Positions 36,393 to 45,259 of a DNA stretch of 64,000 nt are shown here, one piece after another. Both the position numbers and the translations under genes were made by a program. The notes under the pieces are model-generated. The model had not been told where the DNA came from. It saw only the letters and a list, made by a program, of their open reading frames with translations, and did not search any database. Position 1 is the first letter of the stretch; every line of letters starts with the position of its first letter. The DNA comes from Acerihabitans sp035013185. Its GTDB lineage: Bacteria; Pseudomonadota; Gammaproteobacteria; Enterobacterales; Enterobacteriaceae. The stretch is from contig NZ_JAYGJO010000005.1 in the NCBI RefSeq assembly GCF_035013185.1, positions 186,001 through 250,000 of the forward strand. Reading direction: 5' to 3'.

Positions 36393-37049
36393 TTATATTG
36401 GTTGGTCCGGTCGTGTCGACCCACGAAGGTAGGTGCAGAACATTATTATTAGCTGTTCTTGCAACTGACTATTCAGAAGTTCCGGACTGTTCCGGTTAAA
36501 AAAAGTTCGTACCGTACCAAAAAGTACATTCATCAGCGTCACGTTGAGCGAAGAAAGATTATGGAATTTAGCATCCGACGCCGTAGCAAACATCGTTTCA
36601 CTGGCCACCTCAATACGCCGACACATGATTTCCACAATCTTACTCACATCGATATCTGCAGCTGCGCGATAAAGTGCGCAAGTTAGGTCGTATCGTTCTG
36701 TTTTTATTTTGATGTATTCACTAATGATGCCCTCAGCCATGCTGGCATAAGGCGCGCCATGTAACGTAAGGCATAGTTCTTCAATCCGCTCGGCGAGTCG
36801 ATCTAAATAGCGGTCGTTTAATGCAAAGAACAGCGCCTGCTTGTTAGGAAAATATTGGTAGAGTGAACCCACCGATACGCCCGCCCGCTCGGCGACGAGT
36901 GTGGTCGTCACTTGTGACGTTCCTGTGCAGAGTAAAACCTGAATCGTGGCTTCAAGAATAACGTCGACGGTGGCTGATGATCGCCTCTGACGCGGCGTTC
37001 TGCGCGGATTCTGGTTGGGTATAGAGACAAGAGTCATACGCGAATTCAT
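36393..37049 (-). CDS. TetR/AcrR-family regulator
   Basis: 218 residues. The HTH is VILEATIQVLLCTGTSQVTTTLVAERAGVSVGSLYQYFPNKQALFFAL (about 28-76). The C-terminal domain is unlike the two efflux-linked TetR proteins. It is divergent from the SDR gene at 37115 with a 65-base gap, so it probably represses that gene and itself. A start four codons later (37037) is possible. It is unrelated in sequence to the 25245/27443 pair beyond the HTH. Confidence 0.9.
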   Translation of the reverse strand: MNSRMTLVSIPNQNPRRTPRQRRSSATVDVILEATIQVLLCTGTSQVTTTLVAERAGVSVGSLYQYFPNKQALFFALNDRYLDRLAERIEELCLTLHGAPYASMAEGIISEYIKIKTERYDLTCALYRAAADIDVSKIVEIMCRRIEVASETMFATASDAKFHNLSSLNVTLMNVLFGTVRTFFNRNSPELLNSQLQEQLIIMFCTYLRGSTRPDQPI

Positions 37050-37114
37050 TTGGTGAAGGATTATCCATATTATTAATCAAACCACATTCACCGATGAAGC
37101 CCAAGGAGTTTATG

Positions 37115-37840
37115 ATGACTGTTTCAATTGCGCTGGTTACAGGCAGCAACAAAGGTATCGGTTATGAAATCGCTAAGCAGCTGGCACAGGCTGGGACGAG
37201 GGTATTGCTTGGCGCTCGTGATGCCGTGCGCGGTAAAGTAGCGGCAGACGCATTGAGTAATGAAGGACTGGATGTTTCATTTATTCAGATTGATGTTTGC
37301 GACGAAGATAATATCGCTGCGGCGGTGCAATTTATCGAAAACGCACATGGCCGCCTGGATATTCTTGTCAATAACGCTGGCATTGCAGATGACCGCGATG
37401 GCGTGCCGGGAAGCACCTCGCTGGATGCGGTACGTCGTGAACTGGAAACCAATTTTATCGGTCCCCTCGCGGTAATTCAGGCGATGCTGCCCTTGTTAAG
37501 ACAGTCCTCAGCTGGACGGATTGTAAACATCTCCAGCAGTCTGGGTTCACTCACGCTGAATAACGATCCTGAATGGCCGTTTTATAATGTGAAACTCATC
37601 GGCTATAACGCGTCGAAAGCGGCACTTAACATGCTGACCATTCAGCTCAACGCAGAACTAAAAGACACGGCAATAACCGCTGTATCCGTCTGCCCCGGAT
37701 TGGTTAATACCGATTTAAGCGGACATCAAGGCGACCGATATCCTTCTCAAGCCGCTGCTTTTCCGGTCCGTATCGCTTTGCAAACGGCGTCCGACAACCT
37801 GACGGTTTTTCAAAATGAGGCTGGGGTCCTGCCCTTGTAA
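37115..37840 (+). CDS. Short-chain dehydrogenase/reductase (classical SDR)
   Basis: 241 residues from the ATG at 37115, 6 bases after AAGGAG; the ATG one codon earlier is too close to the site. Cofactor motif TGSNKGIG (residues 8-15), NNAG, and catalytic Ser in INISSSLGSL are present. Tyr and Lys are in YNASKAALN. The 31-residue insert before the Tyr is carbonyl-reductase-like. The end is short. It reduces or oxidises an unknown carbonyl using NADPH. Regulated most likely by the divergent TetR gene. Confidence 0.92.
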   Translation: MTVSIALVTGSNKGIGYEIAKQLAQAGTRVLLGARDAVRGKVAADALSNEGLDVSFIQIDVCDEDNIAAAVQFIENAHGRLDILVNNAGIADDRDGVPGSTSLDAVRRELETNFIGPLAVIQAMLPLLRQSSAGRIVNISSSLGSLTLNNDPEWPFYNVKLIGYNASKAALNMLTIQLNAELKDTAITAVSVCPGLVNTDLSGHQGDRYPSQAAAFPVRIALQTASDNLTVFQNEAGVLPL

Positions 37841-37892
37841 CATGATACGACAAGGCGGGTGGCTAATCCGTCTTGTCCAGACTCCGGCTGGT

Positions 37893-38182
37893 GGGTTCTG
37901 TCGCATTAGTGGCACAGGTCAGCAAAAGTTGCATTGTCTGTTTTTCAGGTAGCCAGCAGGTAAAACGGTTCTGCCGGGTACAGTCCGTCCCCGTCCGGAT
38001 GCTGATATTGCCCCTTGCGTATCATGTGGATCCGCTCAATGTCCGCCAATATCGTCTGCGTCCGCTGAAACGATTTGAATCCCAGCACTTGCCTTATCCT
38101 GCGTTTGATATTCCGGTGGTTCTGCTCCACAAGGTTATTCAGGTACTTATTCTGTCTGACTGTGATATTTCCACTGGCCCCT
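37893..38182 (-). pseudogene. IS6-family transposase C-terminal fragment with one terminal repeat
   Basis: Leftward frame SGNITVRQNKYLNNLVEQNH, then RRIRQVLGFKSFQRTQTILADIERIHMIRKGQ, matches the DDE-domain C-terminus of IS6/IS26-type transposases. GGTTCTGTCGCA at 37893 resembles the IS6 terminal repeat (GGTTCTGTTGCAAA). The N-terminal half and the other end are gone. The fragment ends abruptly beside the diguanylate cyclase gene. Confidence 0.85.
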
Positions 38183-38238
38183 GATTCTGATATACGTTTC
38201 GCCCATTAGCCACATTCACTCGGCGCAGATCCTACCCT

Positions 38239-39699
38239 TTATTCATCCTCCTTAACGACTCGATTCCGCCCTTGCTGCTTGGCTCGATATAACGCAATAT
38301 CCGCCCGATTGACTAAGGATTTTAATCCTTCTTTGCCTTGGAGTTCCGCCACACCGCAGCTTATGGTGACCGGTATGGTTTTGCTTCCCGAGATCAACGG
38401 CGACTGTTCAATCAATTTGGACAGGGTTTGCATGCGCGCCTGGGCCTGCTCGTTGTTGCACCCCGGCATCAAAATCACAAATTCATCTCCGCCCCAGCGG
38501 CATAGTCCGTCAGAGTATCGCAGGGATGTTTGTATCAACCGGGCAACGTGCTGAATGGCCAGATCGCCAATACTATGGCCAAGAAAATCGTTAATAGGTT
38601 TGAAATGATCGATATCGATTATTGCCAGGGTAGCCGATTTGCCTTGGTGCAACGCGTTCGAGCGCAGGCGAAGGAACTGGAGTTCAAATGCCTGGCGGTT
38701 CATGATGCCGGTGAGATTATCCGTGGTCGCCATTTGCTCCAGCCGGCGATGATACTTGCCGATCGTCAGCCACAGTAAAAATAAAAATAATATGCTGACC
38801 ACCACCCCGATGCCCAGGTTTTTCAGCAGGGTGATGAACAGCACCCGTTCCTGGGGATGATGATTTTGTTCCACCATCAAATACCAATCGAACTCCGGTA
38901 ACAAACGGGTATTGAGTAGCACTTCACGGTCATGTGCCCAATATTGATAGCGTCCACCGGGAACGGTGAGGATGGCGGTGGTTAAGGGACCTAGTCCGGG
39001 TTGTTGCCGTATATTCGCCGCGCGTTGGAAGGATTGTCCATGCAGAACCACCTGTCCGCTTTTATCCACAAAATAGATAGTCCGGTTATAGCGCCGTTCA
39101 TATTTTTCAATCAGTAACTTAACCTTTTCAACTGAAATACCGATACCGGTAACGCCGATAAAGTTTCCCTGATAGTCGTGAACCTTATGGTTAACGAATA
39201 CATCTAGATGGGTGTGATCTTCTGGATCCAGGCGAACATCGATTAAATAGGATTGGTCCGCTGGCAGACTTTTAACCTGGTAGAACCAACGATCCTGCTG
39301 GGTATTCTTGGATACCGTCTCAAGTATCCGTTTAGGGTCATAGTACTGGCCGGTTTTATCGGAGACGAAAAATGAAAAGATAGTACCAAAACGATTGTCT
39401 ATCTCATTGAGATAACGGATCATCGCATTCGGATCCTTTTCGTGATCCAACACCCAATCGCGCACGAAGGTATCGTGGGCCATCAGCGATGATATAAAGA
39501 TGGGTTTCAACAGGTCTTGCTGAATTTCTGAATAAACATTATCACTGGTGAGGGGCAGGGTGTTCTCTTCGATTTCTTTGTTAAGGGATTGCCGCGCCAC
39601 TTCGTAACTGCTCCAACTGATCAGCAGAAAAGTACTAATTAACATTATGGTAAATAAAACAAGGGTCCGTATCTTCGTCAACCAGTGAGGGCTGTTCAT
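38239..39699 (-). CDS. Membrane diguanylate cyclase with Cache sensor
   Basis: 486 residues from the ATG at 39699, preceded by AGAGGAAC; the upstream frame is unsupported. TM1 lies at about 10-32, then a periplasmic double-Cache-like domain (FFVSDKTGQYYDPKRILETV, WFYQVKSLPADQSYLIDVRL, FIGVTGIGISVEKVK), TM2 near 300-320 and a GGDEF domain. The active site is RWGGDEFVIL with the full GGDEF signature, so it should make cyclic di-GMP. An RxxD inhibitory site was not obvious. No EAL domain. It is a single gene between an IS6 scar and a decayed GAF gene. Confidence 0.94.
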   Translation of the reverse strand: MNSPHWLTKIRTLVLFTIMLISTFLLISWSSYEVARQSLNKEIEENTLPLTSDNVYSEIQQDLLKPIFISSLMAHDTFVRDWVLDHEKDPNAMIRYLNEIDNRFGTIFSFFVSDKTGQYYDPKRILETVSKNTQQDRWFYQVKSLPADQSYLIDVRLDPEDHTHLDVFVNHKVHDYQGNFIGVTGIGISVEKVKLLIEKYERRYNRTIYFVDKSGQVVLHGQSFQRAANIRQQPGLGPLTTAILTVPGGRYQYWAHDREVLLNTRLLPEFDWYLMVEQNHHPQERVLFITLLKNLGIGVVVSILFLFLLWLTIGKYHRRLEQMATTDNLTGIMNRQAFELQFLRLRSNALHQGKSATLAIIDIDHFKPINDFLGHSIGDLAIQHVARLIQTSLRYSDGLCRWGGDEFVILMPGCNNEQAQARMQTLSKLIEQSPLISGSKTIPVTISCGVAELQGKEGLKSLVNRADIALYRAKQQGRNRVVKEDE

Positions 39700-39893
39700 A
39701 CAGTTCCTCTGAAATGTTGTGTCGTGGTGAAAAAGGTGAATGCGTTCTAGCATAGCGGATACCGGCAAAACAATCCTGCGCAATCCCGCGATATGATGTC
39801 ATGCTCGCCCGTTTTTTTATCACCAGGCCGGTATTTTTTACGCGGATTATTGCGGGCTATTACAGAATTTTGGGGGTGCTGGCACAAAAACTG

Positions 39894-40305
39894 AATAAGA
39901 AAATACAACCTATCCACCGATAAAGCCAAAAGACATGCCGCGATCGAAGCCTCAAAGACTGAGGATAAACGGCGTGATAATATTATCCAAAAATACACCT
40001 ATCTTGTCTGCCATTTATTGAATGTGTCCAATTGTTTTATCTCTGTTTTAGACGATGAAATACAATATATAAAACCAGTTCATAATTTTCCCATCAATGA
40101 AATAAAGCTAAATAATGTTTTTTTTCTGCATACGATTCGCACGAGTAAAACGCTCATTTGTGATGATACGACTCAAGATGATGACTTTAAACACACCAGA
40201 TTGGTGATAAAAACGCTTTTTGTCCGTTTTTACGTATTACAACCACTTGGCATCTTGAAGACTGGTCTGTTTATGCCGTTAGGTCAGTTTCTCTCGCTTC
40301 CTTAA
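39894..40305 (+). pseudogene. GAF-domain gene remnant
   Basis: An open frame without a usable start reads YLVCHLLNVSNCFISVLDDE and then FLHTIRTSKTLICDDTTQDDDFKHTRLVIKTLFVRFYVLQPLG. This matches the core of GAF domains (SLVDDDRQWF...SFCxHTIRTxxxLVVxDTTxDxRF). No output domain follows; the stop is at 40305. It probably belonged to a signalling enzyme and was cut off by later rearrangement. Confidence 0.65.
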
Positions 40306-40527
40306 AGGACAGCTAACCGACTATGAAACCAGAACCACCTGATGAGTTCAACGCCCGGATATGGCCTGAGTAAGCGATAAGGCTTGCCATGAATTCAGTA
40401 AAGGGATATCGCGTTGGACGACCCCATTCCGCTTCATCTGATTGGCAGCCTGACCGTGGATGAGCGTCTCATGACCTCGTCGCGTTTTGAGCCCGATGCC
40501 GATCTGCTCTGCGGGTACAGTCAGACG

Positions 40528-40586
40528 CTGGCGCGGTTGTTGTCGCAACGGACATTATCGCTGGAGATGGAGCCCATTCTTGCCGG
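40528..40586. repeat. 59-bp direct repeat, left copy
   Basis: CTGGCGCGGTTGTTG...CCCATTCTTGCCGG is repeated at 41966-42024 with one C/T difference. The copies bracket the phosphoribosyltransferase gene. Confidence 0.92.
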
Positions 40587-40594
40587 TTTCTCAA

Positions 40595-40627
40595 AAAAGC
40601 CGAAAGGAGAGCTTGCGCTCTCCTTTC
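40595..40627 (-). terminator. Intrinsic terminator for the phosphoribosyltransferase gene
   Basis: GAAAGGAGAGC pairs perfectly with GCTCTCCTTTC around TTGC. On the minus strand it is followed by GGCTTTTTTGA, a strong Rho-independent signature. Confidence 0.85.
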
Positions 40628-40819
40628 AACATTACTTTCGACAGCCTATAAAGACTGAAGGATTAGCCGCTGCCTAATCAACTGGATACTTGTTCTTTAC
40701 GAACCGACCCCAGCCAAGGTGCCTACGCGGGTCTCATCTGGATTTAAAGAGCGGGGAGACTCAAACACACTCTATAAGATATTTATACACGCTTACCCAT
40801 TTCTGATCAAGCATAGCAG

Positions 40820-41575
40820 CTATCTTCCGGCAGAACTAAACAGACAGGCGGCATGTACCGTTGCCCCCGGATAATGCTGCTGAACAATACATGCAGCCGT
40901 ATTTAGTGTGGTGCCGGAAGCCAAAAGGTCGTCCACAAGGAGGATACGCTGAGGATGAAAATTCAGTTGCGGAACGACATTCCATGCCAAAGGCGGTATA
41001 GCTTCGCGTAATGCTGGAGAGATACCTTTAAGGGAGAAATCTCCTGCCAGACCAACCTCTCTGGACTGTAATTTCACCTGGTAAGCTAACGATTTTGCTT
41101 CTTCCACACTGACGTCAGCTCTGTCAACAAGCCGAAATGCCTCATCGACCGTGATCTTTCGAAAAGCCGTGAAGATATGAGGAGCGCTAAATCGCCGAGC
41201 AAACCGCTTTCCAACTACTTTGCTTATCTGATGGGCGGAAGGCATAGATATAACAAGCTGATAGCCCTGTGGTTCAAGCTGCGAAATTTTCTCGGCTATT
41301 CTAGCAAAGCTTTTACTTAGCCTAACTATGCTCGTTATGTCCGCCGTAAGACCTTCTTTTGCTTTAAGCGCATAAATCAAAGGGCAGTTGTCACCTACTT
41401 GACGCTGCTGACGGTTACGCTGCATCTTACGAGATAAGCGCAGACGCCTGAAAACCGAATAGATCCGGAGATCGCCGATATTTTCAATCGTCGGATTACC
41501 CTCAGCGTTCGTCATCAGCCAGTCCTGGCAAGAGTGATCCACAATGACTTGATGTCCCTGAATGACTAATCCCAC
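40820..41575 (-). CDS. Phosphoribosyltransferase-domain protein (ComF-like C-terminus)
   Basis: 251 residues. The PRPP-binding loop is RILLVDDLLASGTTLNTA near residue 210. The first 60 residues are a separate segment (NPTIENIGDLRIYSVFRRLR), and the middle carries ISMPSAHQISKVVGKRFARR. No zinc-finger Cys pairs of true ComF are seen. Proteins like this occur singly in enterobacterial islands. It might salvage a base or act in competence or defence, and nothing adjacent helps choose. It has its own terminator and sits inside a pair of 59-bp direct repeats, suggesting it arrived as a cargo unit. Confidence 0.8.
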   Translation of the reverse strand: MGLVIQGHQVIVDHSCQDWLMTNAEGNPTIENIGDLRIYSVFRRLRLSRKMQRNRQQRQVGDNCPLIYALKAKEGLTADITSIVRLSKSFARIAEKISQLEPQGYQLVISMPSAHQISKVVGKRFARRFSAPHIFTAFRKITVDEAFRLVDRADVSVEEAKSLAYQVKLQSREVGLAGDFSLKGISPALREAIPPLAWNVVPQLNFHPQRILLVDDLLASGTTLNTAACIVQQHYPGATVHAACLFSSAGR

Positions 41576-41725
41576 TGTTAAACACCTAAATGTAAACGGT
41601 CCGGCAGTATAACAGTATGAGGAAGTCCTAATGAACTCATAAAAAGTCCGTTATGCCGCTTTTCCCTTCAGTTATAGTTCCATTTTTGAGCTTTAAAAAC
41701 ACTAATGGGGTGATGGGGACACTCG

Positions 41726-42139
41726 ATGAAACGTATTTCACTGGAGCGTAAAACCGTTGCACCTGCAAAATCAGGCGCTGGGATTGACCTCCTGAAATCC
41801 TTCACTGACGACACATGGCGCGGTCTGCGCTTTTTTGTTTACTCACTGGAGGCTGCCTATAGCGACTATCCCCACTCAAACTCATGCGTTACTGCCCATT
41901 CCTTTCCATTCCTTTCGATTCAACCACCGATTTCACCGTTCTGGCAGGCCATTGTGAAAACCTGGCTGGCGCGGTTGTTGTTGCAACGGACATTATCGCT
42001 GGAGATGGAGCCCATTCTTGCCGGATTAGTGTTCGACGTGGTGGTGTATTTCGCCGAGAAACTACGGGCGCCGCACTGGGTACGTACTGCTGAGGGGGTA
42101 AAATGTATAGAGGAAGTCGATGGGGTTCAAGAATCCTGA
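41726..42139 (+). CDS. Hypothetical protein overlapping the right direct repeat
   Basis: 137 residues (MKRISLERKTVAPAKSGAGI, then TDDTWRGLRFFVYSLEAAYSD). The part after residue 80 comes from the repeat and continues LVFDVVVYFAEKLRAPHWVRTAEGVKCIEEVDG. No family is recognised. The tail looks like a genuine protein end, while the join at residue ~80 looks like a fusion. It may be a real short gene or a rearrangement product. No strong ribosome binding site. Confidence 0.35.
   Translation: MKRISLERKTVAPAKSGAGIDLLKSFTDDTWRGLRFFVYSLEAAYSDYPHSNSCVTAHSFPFLSIQPPISPFWQAIVKTWLARLLLQRTLSLEMEPILAGLVFDVVVYFAEKLRAPHWVRTAEGVKCIEEVDGVQES
41966..42024. repeat. 59-bp direct repeat, right copy
   Basis: 58 of 59 bases match 40528-40586. 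The following sequence encodes the better-looking protein end, so this copy may be the original and the left one the duplicate, or the reverse. Confidence 0.92.
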
Positions 42140-42154
42140 ATACCTTAAAAGCCA

Positions 42155-42180
42155 AGAAACCAGCCCTCGGGCTGGTTTCT
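42155..42180 (+). terminator. Perfect 11-bp hairpin, probable terminator
   Basis: AGAAACCAGCC pairs with GGCTGGTTTCT around CTCG, 16 bases past the stop at 42139. The T-rich end is inside the stem. It could work on either strand. Confidence 0.65.
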
Positions 42181-42329
42181 CAAAGATTGGCGTAAAGACT
42201 CTCAGGTTCACATGTAAACATTCAATAATCTGCCGCTACCCCTTGTTTTAGCAGGGTTGTTTCATTGAACAATTGAATCTACAGGGACTTTATTCACTTT
42301 AAATGTAACAATAAGTATGAGAATATTAA

Positions 42330-42344
42330 TGATACTAATTATCA
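42330..42344. promoter_or_regulatory. Fur box upstream of the siderophore receptor
   Basis: TGATACTAATTATCA matches the 7-1-7 Fur consensus TGATAATNATTATCA at all but one defined position. It lies 18 bases before the receptor ATG, so iron-replete repression is expected. Confidence 0.82.
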
Positions 42345-42362
42345 TTTCTATTGGGGTTATTG

Positions 42363-44501
42363 ATGAATTTCCGTCCTGTATGCGCAAGGGTTATACCCTC
42401 GGTTAAACCTGTAATTCTCCTGATGACATCTGCTATCGTGGTAAGTGCACTTGCGCATGCTGAAACCGCAGATGAGATCATCACGGTGACAGCTGTCGCC
42501 CCGGAAGACAGCACAGACTACCTTCAGGGGTATGTCGCGACCAAAAACCTTAGCGCGACAAAAACCGATACACCGATCATCCGTACGCCGCAGTCCGTTT
42601 CAGTCGTGACGGCAGATGAAATGAAAGCTCGGCAGACCGACACCTTTGCCGATGCGTTTAAATATACGCCCGGTTTTATAGCACAACCAAACGGGTTTAG
42701 CCGCCTAGCCGATGACTATACTATCCGTGGTTTTAACGTTGGCTCCGGCACGGGCGGCATATTAAAAGACGGCATGAAAATGCAGGCCAGCGTCTATGAT
42801 GGTGGTCTCGATCCTTATGCATTTGAGCGTCTGGAAATGATAAAAGGCGCTGCCTCGGTGTTATATGGGCAGTTGTCACCCGGTGGCTTAATTAATGCGG
42901 TAACCAAACGACCCACCTCTATGCCATGGCATGAACTTAATCTGGAATACGGTAGTTTTGACCGTAAACAGATCTCTGGCGATTTTTCAGGCCCAATCGA
43001 TGACGAGGGAAAATATTCTTATCGCTTAACCGGTCTACTGCGCGACAGTGATACTCAGACGGACTATATCAACGATGATAAGCAGTATCTGGCACCGGCA
43101 TTTACCTGGCGACCCAATGATGACACCAGTCTGACGTTGCTGGCGAGTTATCAAAAAATCAAAACCAAATTTGCCACTCCTCTGGATTACAACATGACGA
43201 CCTATAGCAAAACGCCCGGGACAAAAATTCAGCGAGACCAATTTGTCGGGGAACCGGACTTTGATCAATTTAACACTGAGATGAAGAGCGTTAGTTATCT
43301 GTTCACTCACCAGTTTTCAGATACGATGAAAATGAGTCACGCATTACGTTATATGGACGCAGAGGGCGATTTTGATTATATGAACGCCTATGCCATTCGC
43401 GGTAACACGCTGACACGTTACTACAGTAAGCGCCACGAGCACTCAACGGGCCTGACCACTGACAGCAATCTGACGTGGACGTTGGGCTCGGGTAACTGGG
43501 AACATCAGGTCATGGTGGGGACTGATTATTATCATAAGACCTATGACTCTGCACGTTATATCGGGTTGGGTTCGTCTCTCGATCTGACACAGATTCAGTA
43601 CGGGAATATTCCTGTGGTTAGCGCTTCTGACAGCGGATCGCGGCTGACCAGCGATCAATTAGGGGTTTACCTACAAGATCAAATCACCTGGGACAATAAG
43701 TGGGTGCTGTTGCTCAGTGGTCGTAATGACTGGTCGCAAAGCAGAACAACTCAACATGCCAATCAGATAAAAACGATCCAGAGCGACCATAAACCGACGG
43801 GACGTATTGGCGCAGTGTATCTGGCAGACCATGGCTTGGCGCCATTTGTCAGCTATAGCCAGTCATTTAACCCCTCATCAGGGATTGACCGGGAAGGCAA
43901 CAGTTTCAAACCGACAGAAGGTGAACAATACGAAGCGGGCATTCGTTTTCAGCCGCCGCAAAGCAAAACGATGTTAAGCGTGGCTGTTTACCAGCTCACA
44001 CAAACTAACGCGCTTACCACGGATCCTGTTGACAGCAGCTATAACGTGCAGACTGGAGAGGTGCGTTCCCGTGGCCTGGAGTTTGAAGTAAAAAGTGAAG
44101 TGACCTCGAATCTTAATGTCATTACCTCGTACGCTTATACCGATGCCCGTGTGACGAAAGATAATGACCCGGTGAAACAGGGCAGTCGAGTCGAAGGTGT
44201 GCCTTATCACACGGCGAGTATCTGGAGTGATTACCGACTGACAAGCATAGGGCTGCCGAAGGTGACGTTGGGGGCGGGGGCTCGTTATATGGGGACAACA
44301 AAAACCTCGCCTTCAATAAGTAATGATAAGATCCCGGCTTACACGCTTTTTGATACCAAGGTCAGTTACCAGCCGGTCACTAACTTGACCGTTTCCCTCA
44401 AAGTCCAGAACCTGACCAACGAGAAGTATCTCTTCTGCAACACGGTTTGCCGCTACGGTGACGAGCGCTCGGCCATTGGGGGTATCAGCTATCAGTGGTA
44501 G
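42363..44501 (+). CDS. TonB-dependent siderophore receptor, FhuA-like
   Basis: 712 residues from the ATG at 42363 (GGGGTT upstream). A signal peptide ends at AHAETADE, followed by the TonB box DEIITVTA. The plug has TPQSVSVVTADEM and IRGFNVGSG; the barrel has LEMIKGAASVLYGQLSPGGLIN. The last strand ends YGDERSAIGGISYQW. It imports a ferric siderophore across the outer membrane. The fhuF-fhuB-fhuD genes converge on its 3' end (17-base overlap with fhuF), so the ligand is probably a ferric hydroxamate. Regulated by the Fur site upstream. Confidence 0.93.
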   Translation: MNFRPVCARVIPSVKPVILLMTSAIVVSALAHAETADEIITVTAVAPEDSTDYLQGYVATKNLSATKTDTPIIRTPQSVSVVTADEMKARQTDTFADAFKYTPGFIAQPNGFSRLADDYTIRGFNVGSGTGGILKDGMKMQASVYDGGLDPYAFERLEMIKGAASVLYGQLSPGGLINAVTKRPTSMPWHELNLEYGSFDRKQISGDFSGPIDDEGKYSYRLTGLLRDSDTQTDYINDDKQYLAPAFTWRPNDDTSLTLLASYQKIKTKFATPLDYNMTTYSKTPGTKIQRDQFVGEPDFDQFNTEMKSVSYLFTHQFSDTMKMSHALRYMDAEGDFDYMNAYAIRGNTLTRYYSKRHEHSTGLTTDSNLTWTLGSGNWEHQVMVGTDYYHKTYDSARYIGLGSSLDLTQIQYGNIPVVSASDSGSRLTSDQLGVYLQDQITWDNKWVLLLSGRNDWSQSRTTQHANQIKTIQSDHKPTGRIGAVYLADHGLAPFVSYSQSFNPSSGIDREGNSFKPTEGEQYEAGIRFQPPQSKTMLSVAVYQLTQTNALTTDPVDSSYNVQTGEVRSRGLEFEVKSEVTSNLNVITSYAYTDARVTKDNDPVKQGSRVEGVPYHTASIWSDYRLTSIGLPKVTLGAGARYMGTTKTSPSISNDKIPAYTLFDTKVSYQPVTNLTVSLKVQNLTNEKYLFCNTVCRYGDERSAIGGISYQW

Positions 44502-45255
44502 CTGTTGGAAAATTTGCCTGCCATGCTTGTGGCAGGCAGCAATTCTTGCAATACCCCATTTCTGGCAGCAAATAGCGCAGACAGCACCCTTTACGTAACC
44601 GGATAGTCTCGCCGGTTGGCGATTTCCGCGTAAATACCGGCCTGTACAGCAGGTTTCGTTCACCGTCTGGCCAATATTTTTCAGTAAATAATCTACTCAT
44701 CGCTTCCTGCTTTTCCGGCGAAAGCTGACCGGAAGCACTTAGCAGCCTGAACAGGGTATCCACTCCGCTGGCAACATTACTCCATAATACAGCGACGTTA
44801 ACCCCCGCCACCTCAGACAGTGACGTAAAGTGGGGGGTAATATGCTGGCGAAACAGCGGGGTAAAATCATTCACCGAGCTGACCGGGGCCGCGTTCTTGC
44901 CCTGATTCGGCACGACAACGGACGTTACCAGCCCGGCCTCATTGTGCGCGAGCAAGAGACGGGCTGGGTGAGCCACAATTTCTTTGTCCAGCAGCACCCG
45001 GGCGATCAACCATCCCCCGGTAAAAAGCGACAGGTAACTTTTGCTCCACATCGACGCCACCGCGCTGATGTCCTGCTGTTGCCAACCACGCTGCCGTGCG
45101 AAAAAGCCTAGCTGTCGTCCTATAAAATAGGGATCAGTCAGTTGGGTGGCAGGCAGAAGCTGTACGCATGTTGCCTTCGCTTCTTCAAGTAGGACAATCC
45201 CGTTTAACAGCGGATAAAAACGGGGATCGGTGTGCATTTCAAACAGTTTAAGCAT
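44485..45255 (-). CDS. fhuF: Ferric-siderophore reductase, FhuF family
   Basis: 256 residues. The C-terminal cluster motif CCLRYLLPEMGYCKNCCLP gives the CC-x10-C-x2-C ligands of the unusual [2Fe-2S] centre in FhuF. The body contains FAR/WxQxD-type segments (SKSYLSLFTGGWLIARVLLD). The protein reduces ferric hydroxamates in the cytoplasm to release iron. It is the last gene of the fhuD-fhuB-fhuF unit, 4 bases after fhuB. Its last 17 bases overlap the receptor gene end. Confidence 0.92.
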   Translation of the reverse strand: MLKLFEMHTDPRFYPLLNGIVLLEEAKATCVQLLPATQLTDPYFIGRQLGFFARQRGWQQQDISAVASMWSKSYLSLFTGGWLIARVLLDKEIVAHPARLLLAHNEAGLVTSVVVPNQGKNAAPVSSVNDFTPLFRQHITPHFTSLSEVAGVNVAVLWSNVASGVDTLFRLLSASGQLSPEKQEAMSRLFTEKYWPDGERNLLYRPVFTRKSPTGETIRLRKGCCLRYLLPEMGYCKNCCLPQAWQANFPTATTDS

Positions 45256-45259
45256 GGCA

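Larger units (their letters stand above)
40306..40819. other. Non-coding stretch with left direct repeat and terminator
   Basis: A plus-strand frame (40414-40677) reads PLHLIGSLTVDERLMTSSRF up to the 59-bp repeat, then loses similarity, so it looks like the cut-off front part of a gene. Its family was not recognised. Confidence 0.4.
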
